A DNA stretch of 51,415 nt from Opitutales bacterium (GCA_016932335.1 JAFGCZ010000013.1:1-51415), one strand, 5' to 3'. Positions 35,315 to 45,987 are shown, counted from the first letter of the stretch. Translations and numbers: made by a program. Notes: generated from the letters alone by a model not told the origin.

Positions 35315-37264
35315 ATGGAATGGCTACATACTGTTGGTACGCGAACACCACTCGGAGTAGAACCTTTCCACATGAAGACTCCCCAAAACGAAAAAAGACT
35401 CCCAATAATCGATGTGTATGGGATTCCTCAGCCCCTGCTTCGCAGTACCCTTGATGGAATTAAGGACGTATCAGTTTCTTATCAGGAGATACAACCTAAC
35501 GCTGAGATATTAAAAGAAGCCGGACTCAGGAAAACCGACATCATACTGTTTGCAGGAGATATTAACAACTGGGAAGAACAACACGAGAACATTCGCCGCT
35601 TTCGTGAGCGTTTTAAGAGTATTCGGCTCTATTGTATCTGCTCGAGCAAAACAGTTCCCCAATCGATTCTGGAAGATGAATCCATGATCGATGCAGTTTT
35701 TCCAAGGCGTATCTTAGTGGAAACGCCTGCGGTTCTGCATTCTATATTGTGCCAAGCTTCGGCGCCTCCTCCAACCTCCACCAACAGCGGCAGTACCACT
35801 AATCGTTTCTTCAGAATTATCTGTAATAAATATGGAATCGTAAAGAAATGGGATCCAGCACTCTCCCATATAACATCGATTCCACCCGATCAAATCCCCG
35901 GATTGCATTTATGCCAGATTACTCACAGCAGTCTTTGGAAGCTCTACTTGATGATGTGTATCATGAACACAGAAGAGCTTCCCATGTATCAGGGACAATG
36001 CATTTTAGGCAGTTATGGACTTCTCCTACAGTCTGAAGTTGAGCTAAAACGGCAAAAAGAAAACGGCGATATAGAAATCAACCTGTTCTTGGTAGAAGCA
36101 AAGCCTAAGGGTTATGACCCGCTCGTGCTTAACAGTGCCTTTGTGGCCGCACTTAGCCATGATATCAACACTCCGATGAATGCCATTATTGGTTTCTCCG
36201 ACTTATTGGAAGAAAGTCCTTTGACGGTAGAGCAACAAAATTATGTGCAGATAATTCGGGACAACATTAAAGAGATACTGAATCAATCAAAAAACTTGAT
36301 TGATCTTGCACGCATTTCCGTAACCTCGCTGGAGCTAAATTTAAAACCTGTAAAAATTCCCGAGATGATTGCACAAATAGTGGGCTTTTATAAGAGCAGT
36401 CATCCACAAGTTCTAATAAACGCCGAATCTCCCAAACAGGAAAGTTTTAGAACTACAGCATTTATTGATGAAGATGAGGTGAAAGGAATTATCAGCAATC
36501 TCATCTCAACTTTATCAGGATTGGCCGAGCAAGTATATCTATCTATCGGTTGGAGTATATTTCCAGTTGAAGAACATGTCGGTAATCTTGAAATCGATAT
36601 TTTGTGCCAAAGCGATATGCCACTGCAAAACCGTAATATGGTCGCATGCCTTCGTGCTTTTCATGCCGGAGATAAAAAACAAATTGGAAGGCTGGGAAGT
36701 ATTGGATTAAGTCTGCTAATCTCTCAACGTTTGAGTGAGTTAATGGGGGCTAAGCTTGATGTGATTGAATCAGAAGAATCTCACTGCAAAGTTCGTTTTT
36801 CAACCAGAGCCGTGATCCAGAAGGCCAGCGTGGCAAGTGAACCGACTATTCAAGGAAAACAGGAGATAGCCAGTATCTATCCATTAAGAATTCTTGTGGT
36901 AGAAGACGACCCCATGAATCAGCTTTTGATGCGCCGAATTCTCCTTCGAATGGGATACCAGTGCTCTTTGGCCAACAATGGCGCAGAGGCTCTCCGATTA
37001 CTCAAACAGTCACGCTATGATTTAATCCTTATGGATATCCAGATGCCGGTCATGGATGGTATTTCGGCAACCACCGCAATTCGTAAAGGAGAAGCTGGCG
37101 ATGAAAACCGGTCCGTTTTTATTTCAGCTGTCACCGCATTTACTATGTCGTGCGACCAGCGTAAATGTTTTGATGCAGGTGTTAATGACTACATGTCCAA
37201 ACCGATCAATCCAGAAAAGTTAAGAGATCTGCTGATCAGTTCATATCATAAAATCACTATTTAA
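35315..37264 (+). CDS. hybrid histidine kinase with degenerate ATP-binding domain
   Basis: The 649-residue protein appears cytoplasmic, with no signal or membrane helix. A receiver-like or novel N-terminal domain (about 28-150) and a PAS-like segment (about 160-270) precede the HisKA domain 'LSHDINTPMNAIIGF' with His282. The expected HATPase region (about 375-500) keeps Asn395 ('ISNLIST') but has no recognisable G1 motif (DxGxG), and G2 is reduced to 'GSIGL' (461-465). The C-terminal receiver is canonical, with 'LMDIQMPVMDG' and Asp574. It may be a pseudokinase that passes phosphate by His282/Asp574, or a sensor scaffold. An alternative start is the ATG at 35372. Confidence 0.85.
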   Translation: MEWLHTVGTRTPLGVEPFHMKTPQNEKRLPIIDVYGIPQPLLRSTLDGIKDVSVSYQEIQPNAEILKEAGLRKTDIILFAGDINNWEEQHENIRRFRERFKSIRLYCICSSKTVPQSILEDESMIDAVFPRRILVETPAVLHSILCQASAPPPTSTNSGSTTNRFFRIICNKYGIVKKWDPALSHITSIPPDQIPGLHLCQITHSSLWKLYLMMCIMNTEELPMYQGQCILGSYGLLLQSEVELKRQKENGDIEINLFLVEAKPKGYDPLVLNSAFVAALSHDINTPMNAIIGFSDLLEESPLTVEQQNYVQIIRDNIKEILNQSKNLIDLARISVTSLELNLKPVKIPEMIAQIVGFYKSSHPQVLINAESPKQESFRTTAFIDEDEVKGIISNLISTLSGLAEQVYLSIGWSIFPVEEHVGNLEIDILCQSDMPLQNRNMVACLRAFHAGDKKQIGRLGSIGLSLLISQRLSELMGAKLDVIESEESHCKVRFSTRAVIQKASVASEPTIQGKQEIASIYPLRILVVEDDPMNQLLMRRILLRMGYQCSLANNGAEALRLLKQSRYDLILMDIQMPVMDGISATTAIRKGEAGDENRSVFISAVTAFTMSCDQRKCFDAGVNDYMSKPINPEKLRDLLISSYHKITI

Positions 37265-37359
37265 CGTGAACAAAAGCATTCTTACACTAAGGGGCAAACC
37301 AACGGAATCGGCATTTACGTATTTTTAACGCTTTACTTAACCTCTCTTACCGCTTTCAT

Positions 37360-38814
37360 ATGGCACAACTCCCACATTTTGCCACTATGAATCAAGACTT
37401 ACCCGAAAACCAACTGACACAGAAGCATCTGGAAAAAATCAAAGCTTTCTACGGAAAGAACAGTTTGACGACCAACTCATTCGGGATGGGATACAGAAAA
37501 TTGATCGCCCGCTCATTGGGATACATTATTCCGAGTAATGCTTCCGTGCTAGAAATCGGGTGTGGACACGGTGCCCTACTCAAGCTGCTAAAGAATAAAG
37601 ATGTTACCGGAATTGATGTCGCACCTGAACAGGTAGAGGCGGCAAAAAAGAACGTAGCACACGGACAATTCTTCTGCATGAGCGGAGAGAATATTTCCCT
37701 TGATCGCAAGTTCGACTTCATCATCCTTTCCGACACCCTCAATGAAGCCGCCGATGTACAAGCTCTTTTGGAAAAGATTCAAGGTGTGGCGACTCCATCT
37801 ACCCGTCTGGTGATCAATTTTTACAATACCCTGTGGCGCCCAGCACTATCTCTTTTAACGATGCTCGGGCTCAAAGCCAAACGTCCAGAAAGCAGCTGGC
37901 TTTCGTGCACCGATGTGCGCAGCCTGCTTGGATTGGCCAACTGGGATGTCATCCGCGAAGAGCCTCGCATTCTCTTTCCACTGCAGGTCCCTGTATTACA
38001 GACATTTCTAAATCGCTACATGGCGCCCTTTTTCTCTTTCTGTAACTTGACCTGCTTTACCGTAGCCCGCCCCATGGGAGTGGCCAATGAAGATCAACCC
38101 TCTGTTACAGTAGTGGTTCCTGCCCGCAATGAATCCGGCAACATTGAAGATGCGGTTAAGCGCACTCCTAAGATGGGCAAGTGGACAGAGTTGCTTTTCA
38201 TTGAAGGAAATTCCACTGATAACACCTGGGAGGAAATCCAACGGGTAAAAGCAGCGTATCCCGATCATAAAATCACCATTATGCAGCAGTCGGGTAAAGG
38301 CAAAGGGAACGCCGTTCGCGATGCCTTTGATGCGGCTCAGGGCGATATTCTTATGATCCTTGATGCTGACTTGACCATGCCCCCAGAAGATTTGCCCAAG
38401 TATTACCATGCCATCACCTCAGGGAAGGCTGAATTCGTCAACGGAGTTCGCCTAGTTTATCCGATGGAAGATAAAGCCATGCGCTTCCTCAACATGTGCG
38501 GCAACAAATTCTTCAGCATCGTTTTCTCCTGGCTGCTCTCCCAACCTGTCAAGGATACCCTCTGCGGAACCAAGGTGCTTTACAAAACTGATTATCAAAA
38601 GATTGCGGCCAATCGTTCTTATTTTGGAAACTTCGATCCTTTTGGCGACTTCGATCTACTTTTTGGTGCCAGCAAACTAAATCTGAAGATTGTGGATATT
38701 CCCATCCGTTACCGCAACCGCAACTATGGAGACACCAACATCAGTCGTTTCCGGCACGGGATGATTCTCCTGCGCATGGTGGCTTACGCCAGCCGCAAAT
38801 TGAAATTTATCTGA
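37360..38814 (+). CDS. SAM methyltransferase fused to family 2 glycosyltransferase
   Basis: The 484-residue protein has two enzymatic halves. Residues about 25-235 form a class I methyltransferase with the SAM loop 'VLEIGCGHG' (63-71) and 'GIDVAPEQ' (motif II). Residues about 245-470 form a GT-A glycosyltransferase of the dolichol-phosphate-mannose/DPG synthase sort: 'SVTVVVPARNESGNI' and the metal-binding 'LDADL' (Asp335, Asp337). No membrane helix is visible. It probably builds a modified lipid-linked sugar or secondary glycan; substrates are unknown. The ATG at 37387 is an alternative start. A tRNA follows 67 bp later. Confidence 0.88.
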   Translation: MAQLPHFATMNQDLPENQLTQKHLEKIKAFYGKNSLTTNSFGMGYRKLIARSLGYIIPSNASVLEIGCGHGALLKLLKNKDVTGIDVAPEQVEAAKKNVAHGQFFCMSGENISLDRKFDFIILSDTLNEAADVQALLEKIQGVATPSTRLVINFYNTLWRPALSLLTMLGLKAKRPESSWLSCTDVRSLLGLANWDVIREEPRILFPLQVPVLQTFLNRYMAPFFSFCNLTCFTVARPMGVANEDQPSVTVVVPARNESGNIEDAVKRTPKMGKWTELLFIEGNSTDNTWEEIQRVKAAYPDHKITIMQQSGKGKGNAVRDAFDAAQGDILMILDADLTMPPEDLPKYYHAITSGKAEFVNGVRLVYPMEDKAMRFLNMCGNKFFSIVFSWLLSQPVKDTLCGTKVLYKTDYQKIAANRSYFGNFDPFGDFDLLFGASKLNLKIVDIPIRYRNRNYGDTNISRFRHGMILLRMVAYASRKLKFI

Positions 38815-38881
38815 TGTTTGAATTGTGCACTTGCCTTTTCCGGTACAGTGCGTTTTTCTCCCTGCTTTGCTTTTAGCAAAC

Positions 38882-38957
<76 letters not shown>

Positions 38958-39027
38958 TTTTTGGTGATTGTTATAGAATATCATCGCTTTATCCCAGACC
39001 CTAAATGGCTTGGAATGCGCTTTTTAC

Positions 39028-39582
39028 TTATTTTTCCGGTGGAATATAGCGCCATTTGTCTTCTTCGTAGACACGCAAGATATGGGCCGTTACATCGCGA
39101 ATACTACGATTTTCGGTACAGATCCCAGTACCAGTGGCACGATAAATGGGCAGGCGTTTTTCCAGGAGTTCACGAATCTTGGTAATAGGGTCCGCCACAT
39201 CCAGAAGCGGACGTTTGCGTGAACGCGCAGTACGCTCGTAAATGGTTTCTTCTCCGGCAAAGAGACAGATCACAACACCTTTGGATAGCAACAGATCGGC
39301 CATTCCGGGCTCGATCACCAAGCCACCTCCGCAGGAAACTACGCAGCCGCGCGAACGGTGCCCGCTTTCGATAAACTCGCGTTCCATAGCGCGAAAGGCC
39401 TGTTCGCCCCGATTATTGAAAATTTCGCTGATAGAGCACTCCTGGGCGCTTTCGATGGCGGCATCGGAATCAATAAACTCATACCCCAGCTCCTGCGCCA
39501 GGCTACGACCGACCGCACTTTTGCCGACTCCCATAAAGCCAATGAGGTAGATATTGATTTTCTGATCATCAGACACCGTCAT
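39028..39582 (-). CDS. aroK: shikimate kinase
   Basis: AroK phosphorylates shikimate with ATP in the chorismate pathway. The 184-residue protein (family about 175) has the P-loop 'IGFMGVGKSAVGRSLA', 'FIDSDAAIE' (shikimate-binding Asp), 'FRAMEREF' (Arg contact), 'VVSCGGGLVI' and the lid 'ARSRKRPLLD'. It stands alone between the tRNA and the BFN gene, transcribed leftward. Confidence 0.95.
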   Translation of the reverse strand: MTVSDDQKINIYLIGFMGVGKSAVGRSLAQELGYEFIDSDAAIESAQECSISEIFNNRGEQAFRAMEREFIESGHRSRGCVVSCGGGLVIEPGMADLLLSKGVVICLFAGEETIYERTARSRKRPLLDVADPITKIRELLEKRLPIYRATGTGICTENRSIRDVTAHILRVYEEDKWRYIPPEK

Positions 39583-39698
39583 AGGGCCTATTAATTCAGC
39601 TACAGCAGGTTACATCAATCCTAATTTACAGAGCAGCTTCTTTCTCTTTATTCACTCTATGAGCTTGCGCTCATTGAATGCTCAAATAAGTTGGAAAC

Positions 39699-40160
39699 AT
39701 GCGCGTCGTAGAAGCCTCGATTAAAGGCGTCATGCCCACCACCAACGGATGTGCCCTCTTCCTGGGCCCTCCTGACCTCACGTTTATTATCTATGTAGAC
39801 CAATACATAGGAAACACGATCCAGATGGCCTTGAACGGGGTCACTAAAGAACGTCCACTCACCCACGACTTGATGGTTAATATGTTAAGTGGTTTGGGCG
39901 TGCATCTGGATAGGATCATCATCAACGACCGCGAAGAAGATACATTCTATGCCCGTATTTTTCTAAAAATGGAAAATGAGCTTGGCACTAAGGTGTTGGA
40001 GCTGGACTCCCGCCCAAGTGACGCGATTTCTCTGGCATTGCAAATGAAGCGACCGATTTATGTGGTACAATCAGTGTTGGATGGAGTCGAAGATATGACG
40101 GAATTGCTTGAGCGCATTCTTGAAGAAGGGGAAGAAACTGAAGAGGAAGATAATCTCTGA
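39699..40160 (+). CDS. bifunctional nuclease (BFN/DUF151) family protein
   Basis: The 153-residue protein is a single BFN domain: 'CALFLGPPDLTFIIYVDQYIGNTIQMAL' is in the usual N-terminal place and 'LELDSRPSDAISLALQMKRPIYV' is the family signature near residues 105-130. The C-terminal tail is acidic. Plant homologues have nuclease activity and a Thermotoga homologue gives the structure; the bacterial role is not settled. A small hairpin (ATGAGC-TTGC-GCTCAT, 39659-39674) lies 25 bp before the start. Confidence 0.9.
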   Translation: MRVVEASIKGVMPTTNGCALFLGPPDLTFIIYVDQYIGNTIQMALNGVTKERPLTHDLMVNMLSGLGVHLDRIIINDREEDTFYARIFLKMENELGTKVLELDSRPSDAISLALQMKRPIYVVQSVLDGVEDMTELLERILEEGEETEEEDNL

Positions 40161-40225
40161 ACCGTCAGCATTTACCATCCTTGCATTGACATTACGAGCG
40201 CATTGAACATCCACGCCCATAAATT

Positions 40226-41293
40226 ATGGAGCTTCCCACAGCCATTCAACCAGAGCAACCGTATACCGTGCTGGCTCCCATGCAAGATGTTACCGACCTT
40301 GCCTTTATGAACACGATTGGCGAGCTCGGAGCACCCGATTGGTTTGTTACAGAGTATTTCAGAGTCTACGCAACCTCACGACTGGAGCCGCACATCAAGG
40401 CCTCCATCACCGAAAACACATCAGGAAGGCCAGTGTTTGCCCAAATCATCGGAGAAAGCCTGCCGGATATCCGCCGCACTATTGACGATTTACTGGACCT
40501 TCCTATTGCTGGGATTGACCTGAACATGGGATGCCCAGCCCCCAAAGTTTATAAAAAAAACGTAGGAGGCGGCTTACTCCGAGACGTTTCCAAAATCGAC
40601 GAGATCCTCGGTCTGATGAGAGAGGCCATTCCAGGGCTTTTTACCGTAAAAATGCGTATTGGGTTTGACTCCACAGCCCCTTTTGAAGCAGTGCTGGATC
40701 TGTTGATTAAGCACCGGGTTGATTTACTGAGCCTGCACGGTCGAACCGTGAAAGAATTATACCGTGGAACGGTGCATTATGATTTCATCAAGAAAGCAGT
40801 TGATCGCCTGCATTGTCCGGTGATTGCCAATGGAGAGATTACCAGTGCCCGAAAAGCAGAAGAAGTGCTCATGCAAACCGGTTCCTCCGGAGTGATGATC
40901 GGCCGCAGCGCCATCCGCAATCCCTGGATCTTTCGGCAATGCCGTGAGCTGTTTTCCGGAAAAAGCGATTATTTCCGCCCTACCCTGAGCGATGTTCGTG
41001 CCTATGTGGATCAGCTTTGGGAAATCACCGGAAATGGAAATATTCCCGAACAAAACCATGTCAGCAAGATGAAAAAATACCTCAACTTCATCGGCCAAGG
41101 TGTTGATGCCGAAGGCGATTTTTTAAAGACGGTTCGACGGACACTTTCCCACACTGATATGATGCAGGTATGCGACCGCTTTATGCTGCAGGATGGCAAG
41201 GATAAGTTGGCATTTAGGGATGAACCCTACGAAGGAGTGCTGGCGCGGCCCAACCACGAAGGGCGCACCGATAAAGAAGGCTGTCATTTATAG
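40226..41293 (+). CDS. dus: tRNA-dihydrouridine synthase
   Basis: Dus enzymes reduce uridines in the tRNA D loop using FMN and NADPH. The 355-residue protein is a TIM barrel with '[15 protein letters not shown]' at the FMN site, '[25 protein letters not shown]' in family order with catalytic Cys103, '[15 protein letters not shown]', and 'VIANGEI...[13 protein letters not shown]' in the phosphate-binding region. The DusB/DusC-like subfamily is likely but not decided. It converges with uvrA and the two stop regions overlap by 6 bp. Confidence 0.93.
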   Translation: MELPTAIQPEQPYTVLAPMQDVTDLAFMNTIGELGAPDWFVTEYFRVYATSRLEPHIKASITENTSGRPVFAQIIGESLPDIRRTIDDLLDLPIAGIDLNMGCPAPKVYKKNVGGGLLRDVSKIDEILGLMREAIPGLFTVKMRIGFDSTAPFEAVLDLLIKHRVDLLSLHGRTVKELYRGTVHYDFIKKAVDRLHCPVIANGEITSARKAEEVLMQTGSSGVMIGRSAIRNPWIFRQCRELFSGKSDYFRPTLSDVRAYVDQLWEITGNGNIPEQNHVSKMKKYLNFIGQGVDAEGDFLKTVRRTLSHTDMMQVCDRFMLQDGKDKLAFRDEPYEGVLARPNHEGRTDKEGCHL

Positions 41294-44128
41294 GCATTGC
41301 GCAGTAAGACTTTGCGGGCACTGCATGAGCCCTGAAAGCGTTCCCTCATAAACAACAGTGCCTCCTTCTTCGCCTGCGCCGGGCCCCATATCAATGACCC
41401 AGTCCGCAGTGCGAATCATATCCTTGTTGTGCTCGACAACCACAATGGTGTTACCGCGATCCCTCAACCTATAGAGCAAATCAACCAAATGTTGCACGTC
41501 CAACCAGTGGAGGCCGGTCGTCGGCTCATCCAAAATATATAAAGTATCGCCCTGATTTTGACGGGATAATTCCAGTGAAAGCTTAATGCGTTGCGCCTCC
41601 CCCCCCGAAAGTGTGTTGGCAGCCTGCCCCAGGCGAATGTATCCAAGCCCGACAGCCTGCAATGTCTCCAGCCGACTGATCAGTTTTGGTTGATTGGCAA
41701 ACACTTGGCAGGCTTCGTCAACGGTTAGATCCAACGCTTCGGCAATATTGAATCCCTTAAACCGAACCTCCAGTGTCTCACGGTTATAACGCTGCCCATG
41801 ACAACTGGGGCACTCGGTATAGACATCGGAAAGAAACTGCATATCCAGCTTGATCTGCCCATCGCCTTTGCAACGCTCACAACGCCCTCCACTGACATTG
41901 AAACTGAAACGGCTGGCAGAATAACCCCTAATGCGTGAAAGCGGACACAACGCGTAAAGCTGGCGCAGATGATCGAAGAGCTTAGTGTATGTGGCTGGAT
42001 TGGAGCGCGGGCTTTGCCCGATGGGGCTTTGATCTACCCTGACCACCGATTTAAAGAATTGCAGCCCATAAATCCCCTCATGCTTTCCGGGAATAGTCTT
42101 GGCCCTGTTCAGCTTAAAGGCAGCAGCGTTACTCAACACATCTCTGACCAGACTGCTTTTGCCAGAGCCACTGACGCCTGTAACAACGGTTAGCAGCCCC
42201 ACGGGAAACGATACATCCACCTGCTTGAGGTTGTGCTCTGCGGCACCTTTTACCTCCAGCCATACTTTTCCTGGAGTAAGCGTGGCGGCTTCTTTACGGA
42301 TTCGATCCTTTCCAGAAAGAAAAGGTCCTGTAATGGATGCGATATCGATTTTTGCCATCTCAGGCGTTCCCTGATAAATCAACTGCCCGCCACGTTCTCC
42401 AGCACCGGGTCCGAGCTCAATCAACTCATCGGCACAGGAAATGGTCTCATCATCATGCTCAACAACCAAAACGCTATTACCGTGATCTCTCAGTTCTTTA
42501 AGCGTTTGCAACAATTTCCGCGTATCGTGCGGGTGCAAACCCACTGTGGGTTCATCCAACACATAGGTAACCCCAACCAGTTCCATGCCCAATTGCGTGG
42601 CTAAACGCACTCGCTGAGCTTCTCCCCCGCTCAAGGTGGCGTAGCGACGGTTCAGTTGCAAATATCCTAACCCGACACGGCAGAGAAACTGAAGGCGCTG
42701 ACGAAGCCCCGTCCAGGCATCCATAATGTGTTTCACCTGTGGAACCGCATCTTCCAATCGCTCAACAAATACCAAAGCATCCTGAATGGGCAGCTGCATG
42801 AAAGAAGCATAGTCCAGATCATTCAGATAAACGGAAAGGCTCTCCCTGCGGAGTCGCTTTCCATGGCATTCCGGGCACTCACCCTTGATTTGATAGGCCA
42901 TCAGTTTGGCCTTCAGGCCATCGCTGGAAGTCTCCCGTCGGGTTTCCTCCAGATCGGCTAAGACACCACTAAAATACTGCTCAACAGGTTTGCTGTTTCC
43001 CGCCTTCAATTTAAACGCAAACATGCGTTCTCTGGTTCCTGAAAGGATGAGCAAACGCACTTCAGAGGGTAATTGATCCCAAGGACATTGCGGATCAAAC
43101 GGAACCTGCTCCGCCAACTGTTTAAGAATGGCATTGCGTTTGATGATCATGGCTTTGGAACCAAGCCTCCAAGGCTTTATAGCGCCATTTTTAGTACTGA
43201 GTGACGTATCCGGAACCACCAGATCCGGTGAAAACTGTAGCGTATGCCCCAAGCCTCCGCATGTGGGGCATGCTCCATCCGGGTGGCTGCTGGAAAAAAA
43301 CTTGGTGGTAATCGGCGGATAGACTTTACCGCATTGAGAACAGGAAAGGTGCTGGCTGAGGACAATCTCCTGCCAGGGTGCATCCCTCTCTATCTGCAGC
43401 AAGGCAATGGCGCGGTTATTTCCCTCCTCAAAGGCCAATTCTAGCGAGTCGGCAATACGGCTCTTCTGATCCGCCTGAAGCACAATACGGTCAATCACAA
43501 CATCGACATCGACCTTCTCTTTCCCTGAACGGATCAAGTCGGTTTCCTGCAAATCACGGATTTCTCCATAAATACGAATCCTCTGATAACCTTTCTGACG
43601 CAGCCGCGGAATCTCATCGCGCAAAACAGATGGTTTCTCACTGAGAACCGGAGCGAGGAGCATCAGGCGACTGCCTTCCGGCTCCTCATACAGCCGGGCA
43701 ATGCAATCATCGAGGTTGCGTTGAACGATAGGGGCACCATCGTCCGGACAATGCGCCTGACCACACAAGGCCCAGATAAGTGAGGCATAGTCGGCCACTT
43801 CCGTAGCAGAAGCTACCGTAGAACGAGGATTGGCGGAAGCGCCGGTTCGCTGCTCGATGGCAATTACCGGAGAGAGTCCATGAATATAGTCCACATCAGG
43901 TCGATCCATTTGCTCCATCAACTGGCGCGCGTGCGTGGAAAGACTGTCCATGTATTTTCGGTAGCCTTCCGCATAGATCGTATCAAAGGCCAGTGATGAC
44001 TTTCCCGAACCGCTGACACCGGTGAAGACAACAATTTTCTCCCGGGGAATATCCACGTTGATATTCTTGAGATTATGCACTCTGGCTCCGCTCACGTGGA
44101 TAAAAGATTCATGCGGTTTCGGCGACAT
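41288..44128 (-). CDS. uvrA: excinuclease ABC subunit A
   Basis: UvrA dimers find DNA damage and load UvrB in nucleotide excision repair. The 946-residue length matches canonical UvrA. Two ABC modules are present: Walker A '[14 protein letters not shown]' (Lys43) and a second '[13 protein letters not shown]', signatures '[14 protein letters not shown]' and '[14 protein letters not shown]'. The UvrB-binding region (about 120-245) is kept, with zinc motifs 'CSQCG...CPTCG' and 'CERCKGDG...CPSCHG'. The segment '[32 protein letters not shown]' differs somewhat from standard UvrA (S-x-N-P-R-S-T-V-x-T-x-T-E-I), so this may be a second UvrA paralogue. It is divergent from a glutaredoxin. Confidence 0.93.
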   Translation of the reverse strand: MSPKPHESFIHVSGARVHNLKNINVDIPREKIVVFTGVSGSGKSSLAFDTIYAEGYRKYMDSLSTHARQLMEQMDRPDVDYIHGLSPVIAIEQRTGASANPRSTVASATEVADYASLIWALCGQAHCPDDGAPIVQRNLDDCIARLYEEPEGSRLMLLAPVLSEKPSVLRDEIPRLRQKGYQRIRIYGEIRDLQETDLIRSGKEKVDVDVVIDRIVLQADQKSRIADSLELAFEEGNNRAIALLQIERDAPWQEIVLSQHLSCSQCGKVYPPITTKFFSSSHPDGACPTCGGLGHTLQFSPDLVVPDTSLSTKNGAIKPWRLGSKAMIIKRNAILKQLAEQVPFDPQCPWDQLPSEVRLLILSGTRERMFAFKLKAGNSKPVEQYFSGVLADLEETRRETSSDGLKAKLMAYQIKGECPECHGKRLRRESLSVYLNDLDYASFMQLPIQDALVFVERLEDAVPQVKHIMDAWTGLRQRLQFLCRVGLGYLQLNRRYATLSGGEAQRVRLATQLGMELVGVTYVLDEPTVGLHPHDTRKLLQTLKELRDHGNSVLVVEHDDETISCADELIELGPGAGERGGQLIYQGTPEMAKIDIASITGPFLSGKDRIRKEAATLTPGKVWLEVKGAAEHNLKQVDVSFPVGLLTVVTGVSGSGKSSLVRDVLSNAAAFKLNRAKTIPGKHEGIYGLQFFKSVVRVDQSPIGQSPRSNPATYTKLFDHLRQLYALCPLSRIRGYSASRFSFNVSGGRCERCKGDGQIKLDMQFLSDVYTECPSCHGQRYNRETLEVRFKGFNIAEALDLTVDEACQVFANQPKLISRLETLQAVGLGYIRLGQAANTLSGGEAQRIKLSLELSRQNQGDTLYILDEPTTGLHWLDVQHLVDLLYRLRDRGNTIVVVEHNKDMIRTADWVIDMGPGAGEEGGTVVYEGTLSGLMQCPQSLTAQCL

Positions 44129-44248
44129 TTTGTTGAGCTTTTGTGAGATCTTTGCTATATATTAACGAACATTAAGACAGTAACACAAGCAACCCGGGCC
44201 AATTGTTCTTCCGCTAAAGACTATTCCGTAATTAAACCCCGAAAAACG

Positions 44249-44548
44249 ATGAAAAACGGTCATAAACAAACCCCAATCCTATACATTAAACGAGGATGCC
44301 CGTGGTGCCGTGAAGCAACCTCTTTCTTCAGCCAACATGGAGTAAACGTAGATATCCGCGATGTCAACGAAAGCAAATCGGATATGAACCGTATGGTGGA
44401 AATCAGCGGCCAGTCACTTACTCCAACCTTTGAATTCGGTGAATTTGTAGTGGCTGATTTCAGTGTTGACGAGTTTCTTGACGAGCTGGAACAGGTACCC
44501 GAAATCAAGAAAACACTCGGTTTCGGTGAAGAAGAAGACTGGCAATAG
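44249..44548 (+). CDS. glutaredoxin-family protein
   Basis: The 99-residue protein is a small thioredoxin-fold protein with the redox motif 'CPWC' (Cys17, Cys20), the cis-proline segment 'SLTPTFEFGE' (TP) and a C-terminal helix. Glutaredoxins reduce disulfides or glutathione adducts. 'CPWC' is unusual beside the common CPYC but still dithiol. The acidic C-terminus is short. It lies 70 bp before the AI-2E transporter and is divergent from uvrA. Confidence 0.88.
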   Translation: MKNGHKQTPILYIKRGCPWCREATSFFSQHGVNVDIRDVNESKSDMNRMVEISGQSLTPTFEFGEFVVADFSVDEFLDELEQVPEIKKTLGFGEEEDWQ

Positions 44549-44588
44549 GCACCTAAGAAGCAGCTCTATGGACGCATTTTGATTGACG

Positions 44589-44608
44589 CTTGAAAGTAAA
44601 TTTTCAAG
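44589..44608. repeat. 7-bp inverted repeat before the AI-2E transporter
   Basis: CTTGAAA (44589-44595) and TTTCAAG (44602-44608) flank six bases, ending ten bases before the ATG at 44619. It could be an operator or a leader hairpin near the ribosome site; no T run follows, so it is not a terminator. Confidence 0.5.
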
Positions 44609-44618
44609 TTTAGAATGC

Positions 44619-45788
44619 ATGTCGGAGAAAAAACTTTCTGCCTTTCTCTCCCCTTTGCAAGTGCGCTTCGTAGGGCTGGCCCTGACCGCTCTTTCCATTT
44701 GCGTGCTGGCCGGGTTTGTTATCCTCATTCTTCAGTTTACCCAAGGGTTTGTAAACCATTTTGCTTCGGTTCTTTGGCCCTTGGCTGTCGCGGGGATTAT
44801 TGCTTTGTCGCTCAAACCTCTGGTAACGTTGCTTGAATCGCGCCTGAAGATTGGCCGTAAGACTTCCATCGTTTTGATTTACGGCGCCTTTGTGGTTGTT
44901 CTTGCGGGGATTTTGGCATTGGTGGTACCGGCGGCCATCGACCAATTTGTATTTCTTATAGAAAGCCTTCCTAGAGTCTGGCAAAACTCCAAAGAATTCC
45001 TCCTGACACATGTTCCTGTGCTGCAATCGGCCATTGACCGTATCCCGGAGAAAACCTTAACGGAGTGGATTCAAACCTTGCAGGGGCATTTTTCTGAGAT
45101 GGGGAACTTCGCACTTTCAGCTGCGAAAAATGCTGGAGGAATCGTGAATAAAGGAGTCGTTTTTGCGACAAGTCTGCTGTTGGTCCCGATCTATCTGATT
45201 TTCTTCCTGCAGATGGACAATAACCCCATGAGTAAGCTGGAACCCCAGATGAACTTCTTGGGGAAACAAACACGTGAGGATCTGCTTTTTCTCGTCAATG
45301 AGTTTGTCCGTAACGTTGTGGCCTACTTCCGCGGGCAGTTTATCATCGCCTTGATTTTATCCGTTCTCTTTTCCGTCGGGTTCAGCCTTGTCGGTCTAAA
45401 ATTTGGACTGGTGCTGGGTATTGCCGTAGGACTGCTCAATATGGTTCCATTTCTGGGGACGATCTTTGCCGTGATCGTTGTTTTACCGGTCGCATTCTTC
45501 CAACCTGAAGGCGGACTCTCTACCCTGCTCTTTTCCCTGCTGGTACTCTTTACGGTACAGATGTTTCAAGACTATGTGTTGACCCCGCGGATTATGGGAA
45601 AAGAAACCGGACTTTCGCCGCTGGTCATTATTATTTCCATCTTTTTCTGGGGTGCGGCACTAAATGGCATCACCGGAATGCTCCTGGCTATCCCACTGAC
45701 ATCATTCCTAATCGCGGGCTGGAAATTTGTTTTCCGCAGATACCTGTCGGAGTTTTTCAGCGGAGAAAGGGAAGCTCTTTCGGAATAA
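44619..45788 (+). CDS. AI-2E family transporter (TqsA/PerM type)
   Basis: The ATG at 44619 gives 389 residues; a TTG 12 codons upstream is less likely. About eight membrane helices are visible, with the soluble loop after TM3 (about 85-165) and the family segment 'GLVLGIAVGLLNMVPFLGTIFAVIVVLP' in its usual position, followed by 'QMFQDYVLTPRIMGKETGLSPLVIIIS'. The family includes TqsA (AI-2 export) and sodium- or proton-driven antiporters, so the substrate cannot be named. No LuxS is in the window. Confidence 0.92.
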   Translation: MSEKKLSAFLSPLQVRFVGLALTALSICVLAGFVILILQFTQGFVNHFASVLWPLAVAGIIALSLKPLVTLLESRLKIGRKTSIVLIYGAFVVVLAGILALVVPAAIDQFVFLIESLPRVWQNSKEFLLTHVPVLQSAIDRIPEKTLTEWIQTLQGHFSEMGNFALSAAKNAGGIVNKGVVFATSLLLVPIYLIFFLQMDNNPMSKLEPQMNFLGKQTREDLLFLVNEFVRNVVAYFRGQFIIALILSVLFSVGFSLVGLKFGLVLGIAVGLLNMVPFLGTIFAVIVVLPVAFFQPEGGLSTLLFSLLVLFTVQMFQDYVLTPRIMGKETGLSPLVIIISIFFWGAALNGITGMLLAIPLTSFLIAGWKFVFRRYLSEFFSGEREALSE

Positions 45789-45987
45789 ACTCATTACCAT
45801 ACAAGCAATCAAGTAAAGATTGAGTTCAACTGTTAGTATTTCCCTTTTTTTGCATCTGCTGACTGGAAATAAATAATACCGGCAGCCTTATTCATCAACG
45901 TATTTCGATGGACTACCCCCTTTTCCATTGGACTTACTTAGAGAAACTATCGAAGCCCTTTGCGGGTTAATCCTTTTGTTACCTAAA
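45789..45987. other. intergenic region before the GH3 gene
   Basis: This 199 bp AT-rich stretch probably holds the promoter of the glycosidase genes. I saw no clear -35/-10 pair, terminator or small ORF; the in-frame TTG at 45928 has no signal peptide or homologous sequence after it. Confidence 0.4.

Noticed and set aside
44129..44248. SOS/LexA box between uvrA and the glutaredoxin gene
   Set aside because: Only a CGAAC half-site is present (near 44165); the second half is missing.
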